Positions 25,101-40,062 of a DNA stretch of 64,000 nt are shown here, one piece after another (position 1 is the stretch's first letter; every line of letters starts with the position of its first letter). The notes below the pieces were generated by a model, which was not told the DNA's origin, searched no databases, and saw nothing but the letters and a program-made list of their open reading frames with translations. Source of the stretch: Paralichthys olivaceus. Taxonomy: Eukaryota; Chordata; Actinopteri; Pleuronectiformes; Paralichthyidae. Where the stretch lies: the NCBI RefSeq assembly GCF_024713975.1, contig NC_091110.1:19817001-19881000 (forward strand), given 5' to 3'. The position numbers and the translations under genes are program-made.

Positions 25101-28061
25101 TCTTCTTCCTCTCCTGCTGCGGCCACGGCGCCAACTGCTGCTGGACAACGGAGAAGGCTGCTGCTTTTAGCCGGTGGCTAGCGATCCCGTGGCGAGCGTT
25201 GCTGGTTCATTGGTGGTTGTTGTGGTTTGTCCAGTCAGGAGCTTTCCACCGGAGTGATGCCTCGCTCTGCATCAGAGGTTGTAAAAAGTCAGGCAGGAAG
25301 TGAAACGTTCAGGACATAACGTTTTTTCTTTAGTTTGAGTTTATTTTCTTTTGATTAATAATTTTCAGTCAATGAAAGTTTGAAGTTTGTTGCTGAATCA
25401 AAGCTTTTTTTCTTTACAGGAGTTTCGTTCTTTGGAAGTTTAATAATCTAAAGTTTAGCTGGACTGTGGCTGACCATTTCAAAATAAAAGCAAAAAGGAC
25501 GAGCGTCACTGGCCGGACTGACAGAAGAGGGGGGGTAGAACTCTTTCTGGTCTTTGAGGAGGTGGTGCGGGTGGGGTGTGAGAGGGGCGTGGCCTCTGGA
25601 CTGAATCCAATGAGAGGGTGTGATGTGTTTGGGGGCGAGGCCTCTGGACTGCATCCAATGAGAGGGTATAATTTATTTGGGGGCGGGGCTTCTGGCTCAT
25701 AAGGTAAAGATGGACTTCTTAAAAGAATCCTTATGGACCCACCCCTCCCCCAATGAAAGGACAGTTATGTGACACCCTCCGCCCCCTGTACACTCAGGAC
25801 TGAGAGTGTTAACGTGCACATGTGTGCGTGTGTGTGTGTCGCTCTAATGAACTGAATATAAAGTGTGTGTGTTGGGGCTGGAGGCGACGGACGGAGCGAC
25901 AGGAAGGACTGTTGCTGGTCTGGAGGGGGCAGGGCTGGGATGGAGGTGGGTGGGGCTTTACATATTGTTTGACAGGACTGCACCATCATCATCATCATCA
26001 TCACCTCCCTCCACCCTTTCAGAATAAGAGGGTATAAAAAAGCCTTTAATGGACTGATGAGGAACTGTGTTTATAATCTCAGTGTTGTTGACAAACAACG
26101 TAAACAACAGAGGCGGTATGTTGTTCCTTCACACGCTTCTTCTTCTTTGTTTTTTTATTGTGTGTGTGAAACAAAATTCATTTAAATATTGTATTTGTCC
26201 ATCGAACAGTGAAACAACGTCATTTATTAAATTAAGTAAAGACGTGAGAGGGCGTTGCCTCGTACGACCCTAAGGTGAGAGTGGGCGGGGGATGTTGTGT
26301 CGTCTGATTGGTTCTTTGGACGATCGCATGTCTATAAAATATCAGTAAATCAGCATTTGGAGCTTTTTTCAGTTGCTGAATTGACCTGAGTGAGTTTTTT
26401 AGTGTGCACTGATGTGTGTTGTGTGTGAGTGTGTATTTGTGTGCGTGTGTGTGTCTTACTTGTCAACTTGTTCACGTAGGCGTCGACCTGAAGAGTACGA
26501 CCTCCACGGCAGGAAGAGGCCACGAGCTGACGGTCCACCTGACTTCAACCAGCGAGCAGGTCGTTTATTTGAAAATCTCAGTCACTTCGTGTTTTTAATG
26601 AAACTTACTTCACCGAAAACGTCTTTTTTTTTTTGTTGGTGATTGGTTCCAATATTTTTTTGTTTACTTTAGTGGATTTCAAAATACATTTAATCTGTTG
26701 ATTTTTATATTTTTTATAGTCTTTGTAATAATGCTTATATCTTGGCGTAACAGTTTGGTTTGTTCATCAGAAACGGTTTCAAATTAAAATAATTTTATTT
26801 TCAGGGTTCCTCCAGGACCTTCGTAATCAGCAGGTGGACAGGTGAGACCACATCACAACGTGGGCGGAGCCACAGCGGCATTTGTCAGCTGAGCAAAGAC
26901 GAAAATAAAAAACTGAAGTTTGATTTAACAACATTAACAATCTGTTTGAATCGTTCAGGGAGAAGGAAACTAACGGAAAGACGTTTTTTATTTATTCTGT
27001 CCGCTTCAACATAAAAATTAAAACATTTTTTTAAGTAATACAATTATTTTAAGTGTATTTCTAAAAACCCTTTGTTCTGTTTTCAGACGTTTCTCCAGCG
27101 TAAGGCGAGACGTTTTTCTCAATGGGGTGAGATTTTAGCTTGTTAGCTTTGCATCATTGTGTCCAGTTGAACTTGGTTCTGGTCCCGTAGTCACCGTGAG
27201 GTGTTAGCATGTTAGTGTCGGATGGGCTCACCTGTGTTTCCTGTTTCAGTCATACGACTACATGAGAGATTATCACCACAGCGTCGGACCTCCTGCTCCG
27301 TGGCAAACTCTGGTACGACTCTGTTATTGATCCTGTTTGTTGATTAATGGAGCATTGACCACTGAGACCAATGATTTCCTGTTGGTGTTGTCAGGCGGCG
27401 TACCCAGGTGTAGAGCAACCACCGCCCCATCATCCCCCCTACTACCACCACGGCCACCCCCCTCCGCCCCCTCACCAGGCCTATCACCACCATCACCCAC
27501 CTCTGCCGCCACACGAGGCTCCACCCCCCCGCTTCAGAGATAAGCAGAGGGCGCCGCAGCACCGTGCCTTCGCCTCCAGCCCGGTGAGTTCTATTGGACG
27601 ATGATCTTGGCCTTCGTGCCGCCATCAGACGGTTCTTGTTTGCGTAGATTCACTTCCTGACAACAGATGATGATCCGTCTCCTTGGACAACCTCTTCGTC
27701 TTTGTTAAACCCATCTGCTTCCTGTTGAAACTTGGGGCGATAGCTCAGATCGCCCCCTTGTGGTCAGCTTTCAGTTTTAGGTTTGAAGTCAGTATTGATA
27801 TTTGATGAATTATGCAGCTTTACTAATGAATCAAACTGATCAGGTCTTTTTGATTTTCAATCTCTCTTGCAGCATGACTATGACATGCGTGTGGACGACT
27901 TCCTGCGGCGGACACAGGCGGTGGTGAGCAGCCGGCGGGAGCGAGAGCGGCAGCGTGAGCGAGAGCGTGGCGGACCTCGACGTGAGAGAGAAAGAGAGCG
28001 ACCAAGGGAAAGAGAAAGAGAGAGAGAGAGGGACAAAGAGAGAGGGCGGTACCGCAGGTGA
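22147..28061 (+). CDS. ythdc1: YTH domain-containing protein 1, nuclear m6A reader
   Basis: Sixteen coding exons: 22147-22174, 22743-22844, 22938-23236, 23352-23727, 23935-23997, 24128-24222, 24317-24425, 24532-24649, 24733-24817, 24909-25063, 26480-26559, 26805-26841, 27087-27126, 27250-27312, 27395-27583 and 27873-28061. They encode 675 residues (human 727). YTHDC1 binds N6-methyladenosine in nuclear RNA and steers splicing and export. The N-terminal half has a basic segment, then a long Glu/Asp tract at about residues 150-210. The YTH domain covers about residues 290-430 ([19 protein letters not shown], then KGVWSTLP and IHWVLPAGM with cage tryptophans). The C-terminus is Pro/His-rich, then an Arg/Glu-repeat tail ending YRR. 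The acceptor of exon 5 sits in a 17-bp motif repeated elsewhere in the window. The UGT2 gene downstream matches human order. Confidence 0.97.
22495..22568 (+). repeat. Dispersed repeat, copy 2 (ythdc1 intron 1)
   Basis: Second copy of the element of about 75 bp seen at 18455-18530, in the same orientation with a few substitutions and a small indel. It shares cataataaa, acaggaagtggcaaatctcc and aaatgatcataaagtaa. Confidence 0.75.
25064..26479 (+). other. Large ythdc1 intron 10, with short tandem duplication
   Basis: The longest ythdc1 intron. At about 25580-25695 there are three imperfect copies of a unit of about 50 bp around ggcctctggactgaatccaa and aatgagagggt. Short GT, GGGGCGG and CAT runs are at 25820-26005. 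A GT tract is at about 26410-26455, just before the next exon. No coding exon is supported. Confidence 0.65.
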
Positions 28062-28831
28062 TCTGATGATGTCACATCATGTCTGAGTGGAGGTTTATTC
28101 TGACAGTCTACAGATGTCTTGGCTGGTTTCCTGTCTCTGTTAAATCTTGAATAAAAAAGAAGCGATGGGATGACATCACTTTTTACGTGAATAAACTTCA
28201 AAAATGTAAAAATTAAAATCTGATTTTGGTTGGAACTTGATTTCATGATCGACCGACAAACACATGCGTCATACGTGTTCCAGCTTCACACGGTTAAAAC
28301 ACAAAGAGAAAGCGTCAGTATTTTAGTTGCAAGGTTTCAACATGAGGCTGGAGGCCCTCTGGCTGGTCATCAATGTTTTTTAATCATTCTCTTGTCACTA
28401 CTTGTTTTATTGTGAAAGGTTGGACAGTACTTCCTGTAAGTTTTTTTTTGTTTCTCTATTTTTCTTTCGTTAAACCAACTGTTTAGTTTTTTTTATTTAT
28501 TTTGTTTTCAGGGTTTATTTAAACAACACAACTTTTTTTTTAAGTTTACATTTTCATCTTGTAATCGCCTCCAACTGGAGAAACTCCGCTGCTTGTGATT
28601 GATGTTTATTGATCAGCAGCCGGTTGAATTGATCAGTTTTTGTCTCTATTGTAACATTTGAAGATTAAAACTTTATTTCCTGTTTGTGTACGGAGGGGGC
28701 GGAGCCTATGCTTGATTTTGTATAAAATAAAAACCTGAAATCGACTTTTTGTCTTTGTCATGTGATCAGATGTCTTATTTTACAGATAAATTCAAACAAA
28801 TAGCATGAAAATTGACGAGGAAGTTAAATCT
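28062..28831. other. ythdc1 3'UTR and convergent spacer with ugt
   Basis: ythdc1 3'UTR followed by T-rich spacer. An AATAAA at 28150-28155 is the nearest poly(A) candidate, and taaaataaaaacc near 28724-28736 is a more distal one. No coding exon is seen. A copy of the gttttattgtgaaagg motif lies at 28404-28419. Confidence 0.55.
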
Positions 28832-29635
28832 TCAGTCGTTCTTTTCTCGTCGTCCTCGTCTGCAGCGAATCAGGAAACAGCGGATGCCCGCCCAGCAGAG
28901 GGCACCGGTGATCATCATCACAACCAGCAGGGCAGCAGCAATGTCCAGGCTGTGGTACTGGACCCAGTTCAGGTCATGTGATGCCAGCCGCAGGTGTCGC
29001 GCTCCTCCGTGTCGCATCACAAACTCCACCCAGAATGCGGCAGTGCTCAGCGGCGCCACCGGCTGATCATGATGCACATCCGACAGATGCTGCATGCTGG
29101 ACTTGTAGCTGAGCATCATGGGAAAAAAACAAGGTCACTGTGGTGTTTTTTTATAAAAGACAGGAAATCCAAAAAAAATGGATTAAAAGGTTGGAGTATG
29201 TGTTTTGGCAGGAAGTCTGGGATTTTAATGTGAAAGGGAAAAAATTAGCTGAAAGGTATGAAACAGGATAAAAAAAAGTAACTTCTAGCTGTTCGTGACA
29301 TCACCCTCACCCTGGCTGGTTAATGACATCATGCAGCGCCTGCCTCAGCATGTCGGACGTCAGACTGTTGAAGTCGAGGACGACAGCGGCTCCACGGCGA
29401 CTGAGGCGGGCAAGGTTATCTGGCTGATCTGCGAACAGTGGGATTCCGACCACTGGCACGGCGTGATACACAGCTTCATACAAACCATTAGTGCCACCAT
29501 GAGTCACAAACGCTCTAGTCTTTGGGTGACCTAACAGGAACAGGGCTTTTATTGTGAAAGGATTCTGCAGTGTAGAATATCAGAAATATCAATAATCACT
29601 GATGGATGAGATGAATCAGTTGATTAATAAAAAAC

Positions 29636-29687
<52 letters not shown>

Positions 29688-31491
29688 CCAGCAGGTCGTT
29701 CTGAGGAATCCAGTCGTAAAGTTTTGTGTTTGACATCAGAGTTGTTGGTCTTTTTCCCGTGTATTTCCAAATCACCTGAAAAAAAGAGGAAAATCAACCA
29801 GTTAATGATTAAAATTTTAACAAATTTGTTTCAGAATGAATTTTAATGAAATAAATTTAATATTTTAATTTGATTTGAATTTTAAAGAACTGTATAAATT
29901 ACTACATTGAAGAGAAACAAGAACAAATGAAGTCGAACTACTGTGGCGCCTCGTGACATGATAACGTGAGAATGAGATCGTCATCGTCTGGTTTTACCTC
30001 ATGTAGCATTTCACAACCCTGCAGGGTTCTCACGTCCACAGACTTCATACTAAAAGGCCAGGCAGAGAAAGGAGGCAGGAGGTCCGGAGCCTCACACTCT
30101 GACATTTGTGTTTACACGCGCCTCCTCCTGAGAATCTGCGGAGGATCTCCGGAGTTCAGGGCATCTCTGAAAGCTTAAGTCAGTGTGTCTGAGTGGGCGG
30201 AGACTCTTGGGCTCTTACTTTATGTGGGATCTTTCCGAGGGCAGCAGCGATGACATCAGCACTTTCTGACGTGAAGTTTGTTACCATGGAGCCAAAGGAA
30301 ACCACCACCACACCAGCATCACCCGAACTCTGCACAAACTCCTCCATGTCTGCTGGCAGCTGATTGGCCGGTTTGCAGTGCAGACCGCCCACATATTTGA
30401 AGTTTGGCGGGATCGGCCGTGGCATCTCCATGTCCCAGAAAGTCCTGATGAACCACATGTCGGCTTTTCCGAGAGTCCCACAATAGCTGCTGGGACTTCC
30501 TGTCAGCACACACATGCAGGAAACAGCTTTGCTGGGCTTTTAATTTGAAGAGTCAGGTCAACATACTCTGGAAGCAGCTTCAGACGAAGACAAACAGCTG
30601 ACCTTTGACTTCACACTGACCTTTGACCTCGGTGTAGTACTTATCCACCTTTAGCCTCCAGAATGCCTCCGTGATCACAGACAGAGAGACATACATCACT
30701 GTGTTGATCAGTCTCTCCAAAAACGTCATGCGGTCACTGTACGGCAGCGGAGCGACAGGGACGTATGACGGAGGAGCTGGCGCGTGGCCACAGTGTCGCT
30801 CCATGACACTACCGAATGAGAAACGCAGCGAGACGATGAGTGGCAGGTCAAGTATGTCGGCCACCAGGTCACCGCAAATAACCATTGGGTCGAGCAGGAC
30901 AGCATCGAAAGCAGAGTCCCGCAGAGTCGCCATCAGCTGCTCGTTCTTCAACATGGAGTCACACTGATGAATCATGAGATCGACGGAACGCGTCATCCAA
31001 TCATGACTCCACAAAATCCTTTTCAGCACCGAGGAACGATGGAACTCGAACATGGAGAAGTTAATTAACTCTTCAGTGAAACCATGAATCTCAGATTTGC
31101 TAAAAGGAACCTGGAAAACAAGAAACACCCGTTTTTAAAAGTCATTGAAACTTAACAGCAATTAAAAGTCAGAGTCAAGTTATAAAAAGTTACTAGAAGT
31201 CTTTGAAAATCCATGTAACTCTACTGAACCTGACATCACCTTGTAAACCAGGAAGTTGAACTTGGCACTATAGCGACTGTTGTTGTAATCGACGGACGGC
31301 GACGCTTCAGAAACCAAAACGGTGACGGAGTGGTTCCGCCTCACCAGCTCGTCCATGATGTTCCGCATGTTCAACCAATGGCTATACTCACCTGGAAACA
31401 CCAGGACATGGCCGCCATCAGCCGGAGCGAGCTGATGGACCCACACAAGGACGGCAGGGGAAAAAAGAAGAGGCAGGAAAACCTGCATCAT
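28832..31491 (-). CDS. UDP-glucuronosyltransferase, UGT2-like
   Basis: Six exons: 31240-31491, 30621-31110, 30219-30499, 29688-29775, 29311-29530 and 28832-29108. They encode 535 residues, usual for the family. UGTs move glucuronic acid from UDP-glucuronate to lipophilic acceptors in the ER lumen. A signal peptide ([21 protein letters not shown]) opens the protein. The donor-binding signature is intact ([20 protein letters not shown] then PLFADQPDN). One C-terminal membrane helix ([18 protein letters not shown]) is followed by a short basic cytosolic tail. The last three exons, and the 281-base third exon, fit UGT2 exon sizes (149+132, 88, 220). The place beside ythdc1 matches the human UGT2 cluster. 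The exact member (2A or 2B) cannot be fixed, so no symbol is given. Confidence 0.93.
29637..29684. repeat. (TG)n microsatellite in ugt intron
   Basis: About 24 dinucleotide units, ending three bases from the splice donor (minus strand) of the 88-base ugt exon. The minus-strand intron therefore starts gtaacac and then runs into (CA)n. Confidence 0.95.
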
Positions 31492-32483
31492 GAGTGAAAA
31501 GATGAAAAAGATCCTGTTTGATGTTCATTAGTGATTTTCTGTCGCTGCAGGTGAAAGTGCAAAGTGATCGAAGGTCAGTTACTGAGAAAAGCTGCTCCCT
31601 GATTGGATGAAAAAAAACCACCCTGACCCCTTAACCCACTACTGATCACAGACAGACAGAGGTTTTAGTTCAGAGAGAAGTTAAGAAGATCGAGAAAAAC
31701 AGTGAGAGAATTAGAGAAGTAGGACAGAGAGCAGGTTTGATTTCAGAGAGAAGTTGGAGGAACGAGGAAAACAGGAAGAGAAGAGGAGCACTGAAGCATT
31801 AGCGCCACCAGCTCAAACCACCTGGTGGCGCTAGTGCTCCGATTCGTAGTTTTCCAAACACCAATAGGCACCAAAGAAGAAGAAGAGGACTTCCGTTAGC
31901 TTGACACCGGTCTGATGCTGTGACGGGCACCGAGCAACGGTGTAGAAGCTTCGGCCAGACTCGGCCTCCGACTGTCGGTTAAACGGTTTAAAATGACAGA
32001 CAGGAGGATTTAACGGGGACTAACGGACCCTCCGGGCTGAGGACAGGTAACAAGAACCGTAAGAATGTCCCGGTTGTACGGCTTCACGCATGCTAACGGC
32101 AGTTAGCCGCAGCTAGCTCCACACTTTCCTTTATTCCCATCAAACTCTGTAACGCCCCCCCCCCCCTTCCTTTCCTTCTTCTTCTTTAACACGTTTCCCT
32201 TTTCACGCTGCATCCCTGGTGACGTCATGAACACGCCAGAATCACCAGTTCGTGACGTTGTGATTTAACAAAAATCAGTGACATGTCGCGAGAGGGAGCG
32301 AGATTAGGTTCAGCCCTTTAAAAGCTTTTATTGTGAAAAGTTCTCATGTTGATAGAAGACGGATGTGTGTTTGTGAGAGAATAACTCTCTCTCTCTCTCT
32401 CTCCCTCTCTCTGTCTGTCTGTCTCTCTCTACCTCTCTCCCTCTCTCTGTCTCTCTCTCTCTCCCCCCCTCTCCCTCTCTCTA

Positions 32484-32515
<32 letters not shown>

Positions 32516-32606
32516 CCCCCTTTCTCTCTCTCCCCCCCTCTCCCTCTCTCTGTCTGTCTCTCTCCCTCTCTCTGTCTGTCTCTCTCTCTCTCCTCCAGTC
32601 TCCACC
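31492..32606. promoter_or_regulatory. Spacer: ugt promoter and prr14l-like 5' region
   Basis: Divergent spacer between the minus-strand ugt start and the plus-strand PRR14-like gene. A probable untranslated first exon of the latter ends at a donor near 32046/32047 (gaggacag then gtaaca). A C homopolymer is at about 32156-32166 and a motif copy gcttttattgtgaaaag at 32324-32340. Start sites are inferred. Confidence 0.5.
32383..32592. repeat. (CT)n / CTGT pyrimidine tract before first coding exon
   Basis: Over 200 bp of CT dinucleotides broken by tgtctgtctgtc and cccccc runs, ending about 15 bases upstream of the acceptor used by the first coding exon of the PRR14-like gene. It probably acts as an extreme polypyrimidine tract. 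The long arginine/glutamate and serine/leucine frames across it are artefacts. Confidence 0.9.
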
Positions 32607-35957
<3,351 letters not shown>

Positions 35958-36941
35958 ACTGTGGCAACACTTCCTGTCTGCTGACTTTCGGCCAAACAAA
36001 CAGCTGCTAGCACACCTGCTAACTGCCGTGTTACCCTGGTGATGACATCAGGAAGGCGGTCTCATGTTACAGGGTTTTTTTCTTTGCTGTGTTCTTGATG
36101 TTTGATTATTTTTACAGTGTAGACTATTTTAATGTGAATATTTAATATTTTTTATTGTGGTTGACTTTAAGATACCTGTTCAGAGGCCACGCCCCCTGCA
36201 GGTATCAGTTCCACCTCATAACAAACACGAAACAGACGCTGTCACTCTTGAGTCACTGGTAAATATTTTTAAAGTGTAATATATATTTCTGCTGAAAGTG
36301 CTTCTATTTTTGGAACAAATAAAGTTTTTTCTGATCACTTTATTTTGCATCATGTTTTTCTTTTCTTCAAAGTGACAAAGATGAAAACGAATGTAAATTA
36401 ATGAAATGATTCTCTCAGAGCTTCTTAACCAATCGTCGAGAAAATCAAGAATGAAGGAGCTGTCTCTGTTCAACGTCTAAACATTGATCGACCTCTATGA
36501 TTGGCTGAGCAGCTCAGTTTTTCATAAATATTATATATACACAAACACTCACATATATTTATATACACACAAATTTGATCCTCAGAAAAATGAATTGATT
36601 TAAACGTTTATTTTTCGTCATAGTTCTTTATTTTCCTTTTTTGAATATTCTATCTTTATTTTTCGTTTCTACTTTTTAACGAAAACAAGTTTTAACGAAC
36701 GATCTCAAGTTTGATCACGTCATTGAAACGACCATGATGACTTCCGGTGTCAGGTCAGAGAGAACATGTTCATTTCTTTATGAACCAAACAGAAAACTAC
36801 AGAACTCATTTATATTTTTCTCCTTTATAATCTTCTCCAACATAAATTCATTATATATATATATATATATAGAAACGTTACGTAAACATAGAGACGCTCT
36901 TCCGTCGAACGACGTCCCGACGTCACTTCCGCAAACAGAAC
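35958..36941. other. prr14l-like 3'UTR and pisd upstream region
   Basis: The 3'UTR has an AATAAA at 36318-36323. After it comes AT-rich spacer with short TATA runs (36527-36560 and an (AT)n tract at 36852-36871). The pisd promoter should lie in about 36870-36941, which is CpG-rich with cgtcacttccg shortly before the ATG. No other exon is seen. Confidence 0.6.
36318..36323 (+). terminator. prr14l-like poly(A) signal AATAAA
   Basis: Canonical hexamer about 360 bases after the stop codon, followed by a T-rich stretch. Confidence 0.6.
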
Positions 36942-39900
36942 ATGGCGGCGCCCCTGAGGAGTGCGCGCGGAGGAACATTTCTCAGGTTCTTACGTTTGTT
37001 TTACTCTTTAATGAAAATGTTACAGTGATGTCATCGCGTGGCAGTGACGTGTGACCTCCGTGTGACGGAGTAAAGCGGTTGCTGTGTCCGTGACGCGCAC
37101 GCGAGGAGACACAGACCGGACTCTGTTCAGAGTTTATGTCCATTTAATTTTAAATCATTCGTGACATCCAAACGTTGCGTGAACAGTGACGTCACACATG
37201 GGTGACGTGTGTGAGTGTGAGATGTAAGATTCGGCTCAGGTGAGAAGAAGGTTTCACCTGAAGCTGCGGTTTAAATAGAATAACTAACCATCATGTGATC
37301 AGCTGGTGTTCTGTGTGAAAGTGATTTGATTATTAACAACTGATGGAAATCAGATGAATTTATATTTAACAGTGATGTGATGATGAAACTTGATCTCGGT
37401 TGTTTGCAGAGTTTTTGCTTTGAGCTTCAGCCAACAGCGCCTCCTCAGCACAGGTGAGGCTCTGCACCTTTACATTTCTAAAGAATTTAGTTGGGACGCG
37501 TGAACAGCAGGAGATTCTCCGCTTTATCAGTTTTATGTCTCTGGTGTGTTGGAAGTGTTGTCAACACGCCCACACTGTGACATCATGTGGCGTCATGTGA
37601 TCATACGAAGAGTTCACAGTTTGGACTTTGACACAGATCAGGCGGTGACGACTCGTCTCTTATCAATATCTCAAACAAACTCATCTGCAACTTTACAGTC
37701 GTTATATAATTGATATTTGAGTTTGTCTAGACATTGAATCTTTCACACCAAACATGCACACGTGAAATAATAATTAATGATCATATATTTTACACAATAT
37801 ATATTTATATTCATGTTGATAAAGAATCAGATGAGAGGTTTTGTTGTCGTTCGTGTGTCAGGTGATGATTTCTCATGAGACCAGGTGTTATCACATCTTT
37901 GGACCAATCAGCTGTCTCTCTTCAGGTCGGAGCTTCCTGCCTCGTCCCCGGCCTCTTCCCATCCTGTTGGTGACAGGTGGTGGTTACCTTGGTTACCAGC
38001 ACTACAGAAGGAGGGGTCAACAGGAGGATGGGGCTCCACCCGCTTTGGCCACACCCACACAGGTAGGAGATCATCCCCTTCACCTCCTTTTCTCTTATCA
38101 TCTCTCCATCTTTATCCTCCTCACCTCCCACTCCTATCTCTTTGCCTGCTCTTTTCCCTTGGGGGTAAAAAAACGCCAGATTACATGTCCGGTTACGCGC
38201 ATTCAATTACAATACATTTATGAAGCTGATGCTTTTATCCAAAGCGACTCACAATAAGTGCATCAACCACGAGGGAACAAACCCAGAACAGCAACAATCA
38301 AGGAAGTATATTAGCTTCCAAAAAGCCAAAGTACAAAGTGCTACATGTAAGTGCGATATATTTTTAAATATAAACACCAGAGTTGACGATGGTTGGAAGG
38401 TGTAGTCTGAAGACATGTGTCTTCAGTCTGTGGTGGAAGATGTGGAGACTTTCTGTCCTGTTGTCAACGTGGAGCTCGTTCCACCATTTGGGAGCCAGGA
38501 CAACAAACAGTGAGGGAGCAGTCGATTGGTCGATGGAGAGCGGAGTGGACGGGTGTAAGGTTTAATCATGTCGTTGATGTAGACTGGACCCGTCCGTTCA
38601 CAGCATAGTAAACAAGTACCAGATAACATGTCAGGTACACGTGTGCACAGATCAAACAAGGAAGTGAGGTGCACCTGAGTCGGTACAGAGGTTCAGATCT
38701 GACAGTTGAGTAACATCACTTTGTTTGGTTCGGACACTGTGATGGTCCCACTGGGTGATAGTTGACTGTGACGTGACGATGTCACACCGACCGGTCACTA
38801 CATCACTGCTTCACATAGGCCCTGCCCCCTCTCCTCACTGTCCCACCTGCCTCCTGATTTGTGCTTTCGCTTGGGACATGATCTGATTGGTTAATCAGTA
38901 ACTGGGCAGGACAGAGGGAGGCTTTGATTGACTCGAGATTACAACACATTTCACAGATAAATAAAATTCAATAAAATAACACAGCATAGTGAAAGTAAGA
39001 AGTCTGAAAATGACAAAATAAACTCATTTCAATGTTAATGTTGAAAGGAGGAGGAGCAGGAGGAGGGGGTGTGTCCTCAGTATTAATACCTCACCCCTCC
39101 TCCTCCTCTGTCACTTCTTCTCTAGTGTCAGTGGATACATCAGCTCTTTCTTCTTCTCTATATTAAATCGTGTCAACTGGTCCAAATGTGTCTGCGGCCA
39201 TCTCTCTCTCTATCTCCGGCGGAGGTCTCTCGCTCATGGTAAGCTCCTTGTCCCGCTGCCCCGCCGGCAGACATGAGTGCGACCTGCTGCGTCAGGTGAG
39301 GCGTGCGAGAGACGGAGGAGGAGGAGGAAGAGGAGGAAGGGGGGTAAGGAGGAAAACGACGGCACGATTCAGGTGGGCGAGGGGGGAGTCGTAGGGGAGG
39401 AGTTTTTAAATGTGTGGAATAATGTATTTTTTACAGTGTGAAGAGAAAGAATGAAGGGAAGTTTATAATTCAATGGTTTAAATAAACTGTCTGAGGGCGA
39501 GAGACTCTGACACACGACAGAGAGAGAGGGAGACATATAGATAACATGGAGAGAGAGAACACAGACAGAGAGAGAGACAGATAGATAACATGGAGAGAGA
39601 GAGAGGGAAGTTAAGCTGCTTTCAGACATGAACTTAACTTCCTCTGTATTTCCTCTGGTGATCATGTGGGGGGGGGGGGGGGGGGGGGGGGTTAAGAGCT
39701 TCTAACGTGTGACAGACACAAAAACTGACAAAACAAATAGAAAACAAATGTCTCTGGCGACACAGACGAAGATGTGAAGAGAGTTTGTGGTGATTAGAGC
39801 TGACGACGGTGTCGGGGTGATGTAAACATGATCACGTGATGTCTGAGTTCCTACGTCACTTCCTGTCTCTGTCTGCTGCACCCGGCTGCTTCACCTCTCA

Positions 39901-40016
39901 CCCACAGAATGAGGAGGAGGCTCATGTTGCTGCTGTGTTGTTCAGATGTGAAACACAAACTCTGGAGACGATTCTCTGGATTTTACCTGAAGCTCATGTC
40001 TGAAAACAGCAACAAC

Positions 40017-40062
<46 letters not shown>

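Noticed and set aside
27734-27765. tRNA-like phrase gcgatagctcagatcgccc
   Set aside because: No cloverleaf, anticodon arm or T-loop could be formed around it. It is intronic in ythdc1.
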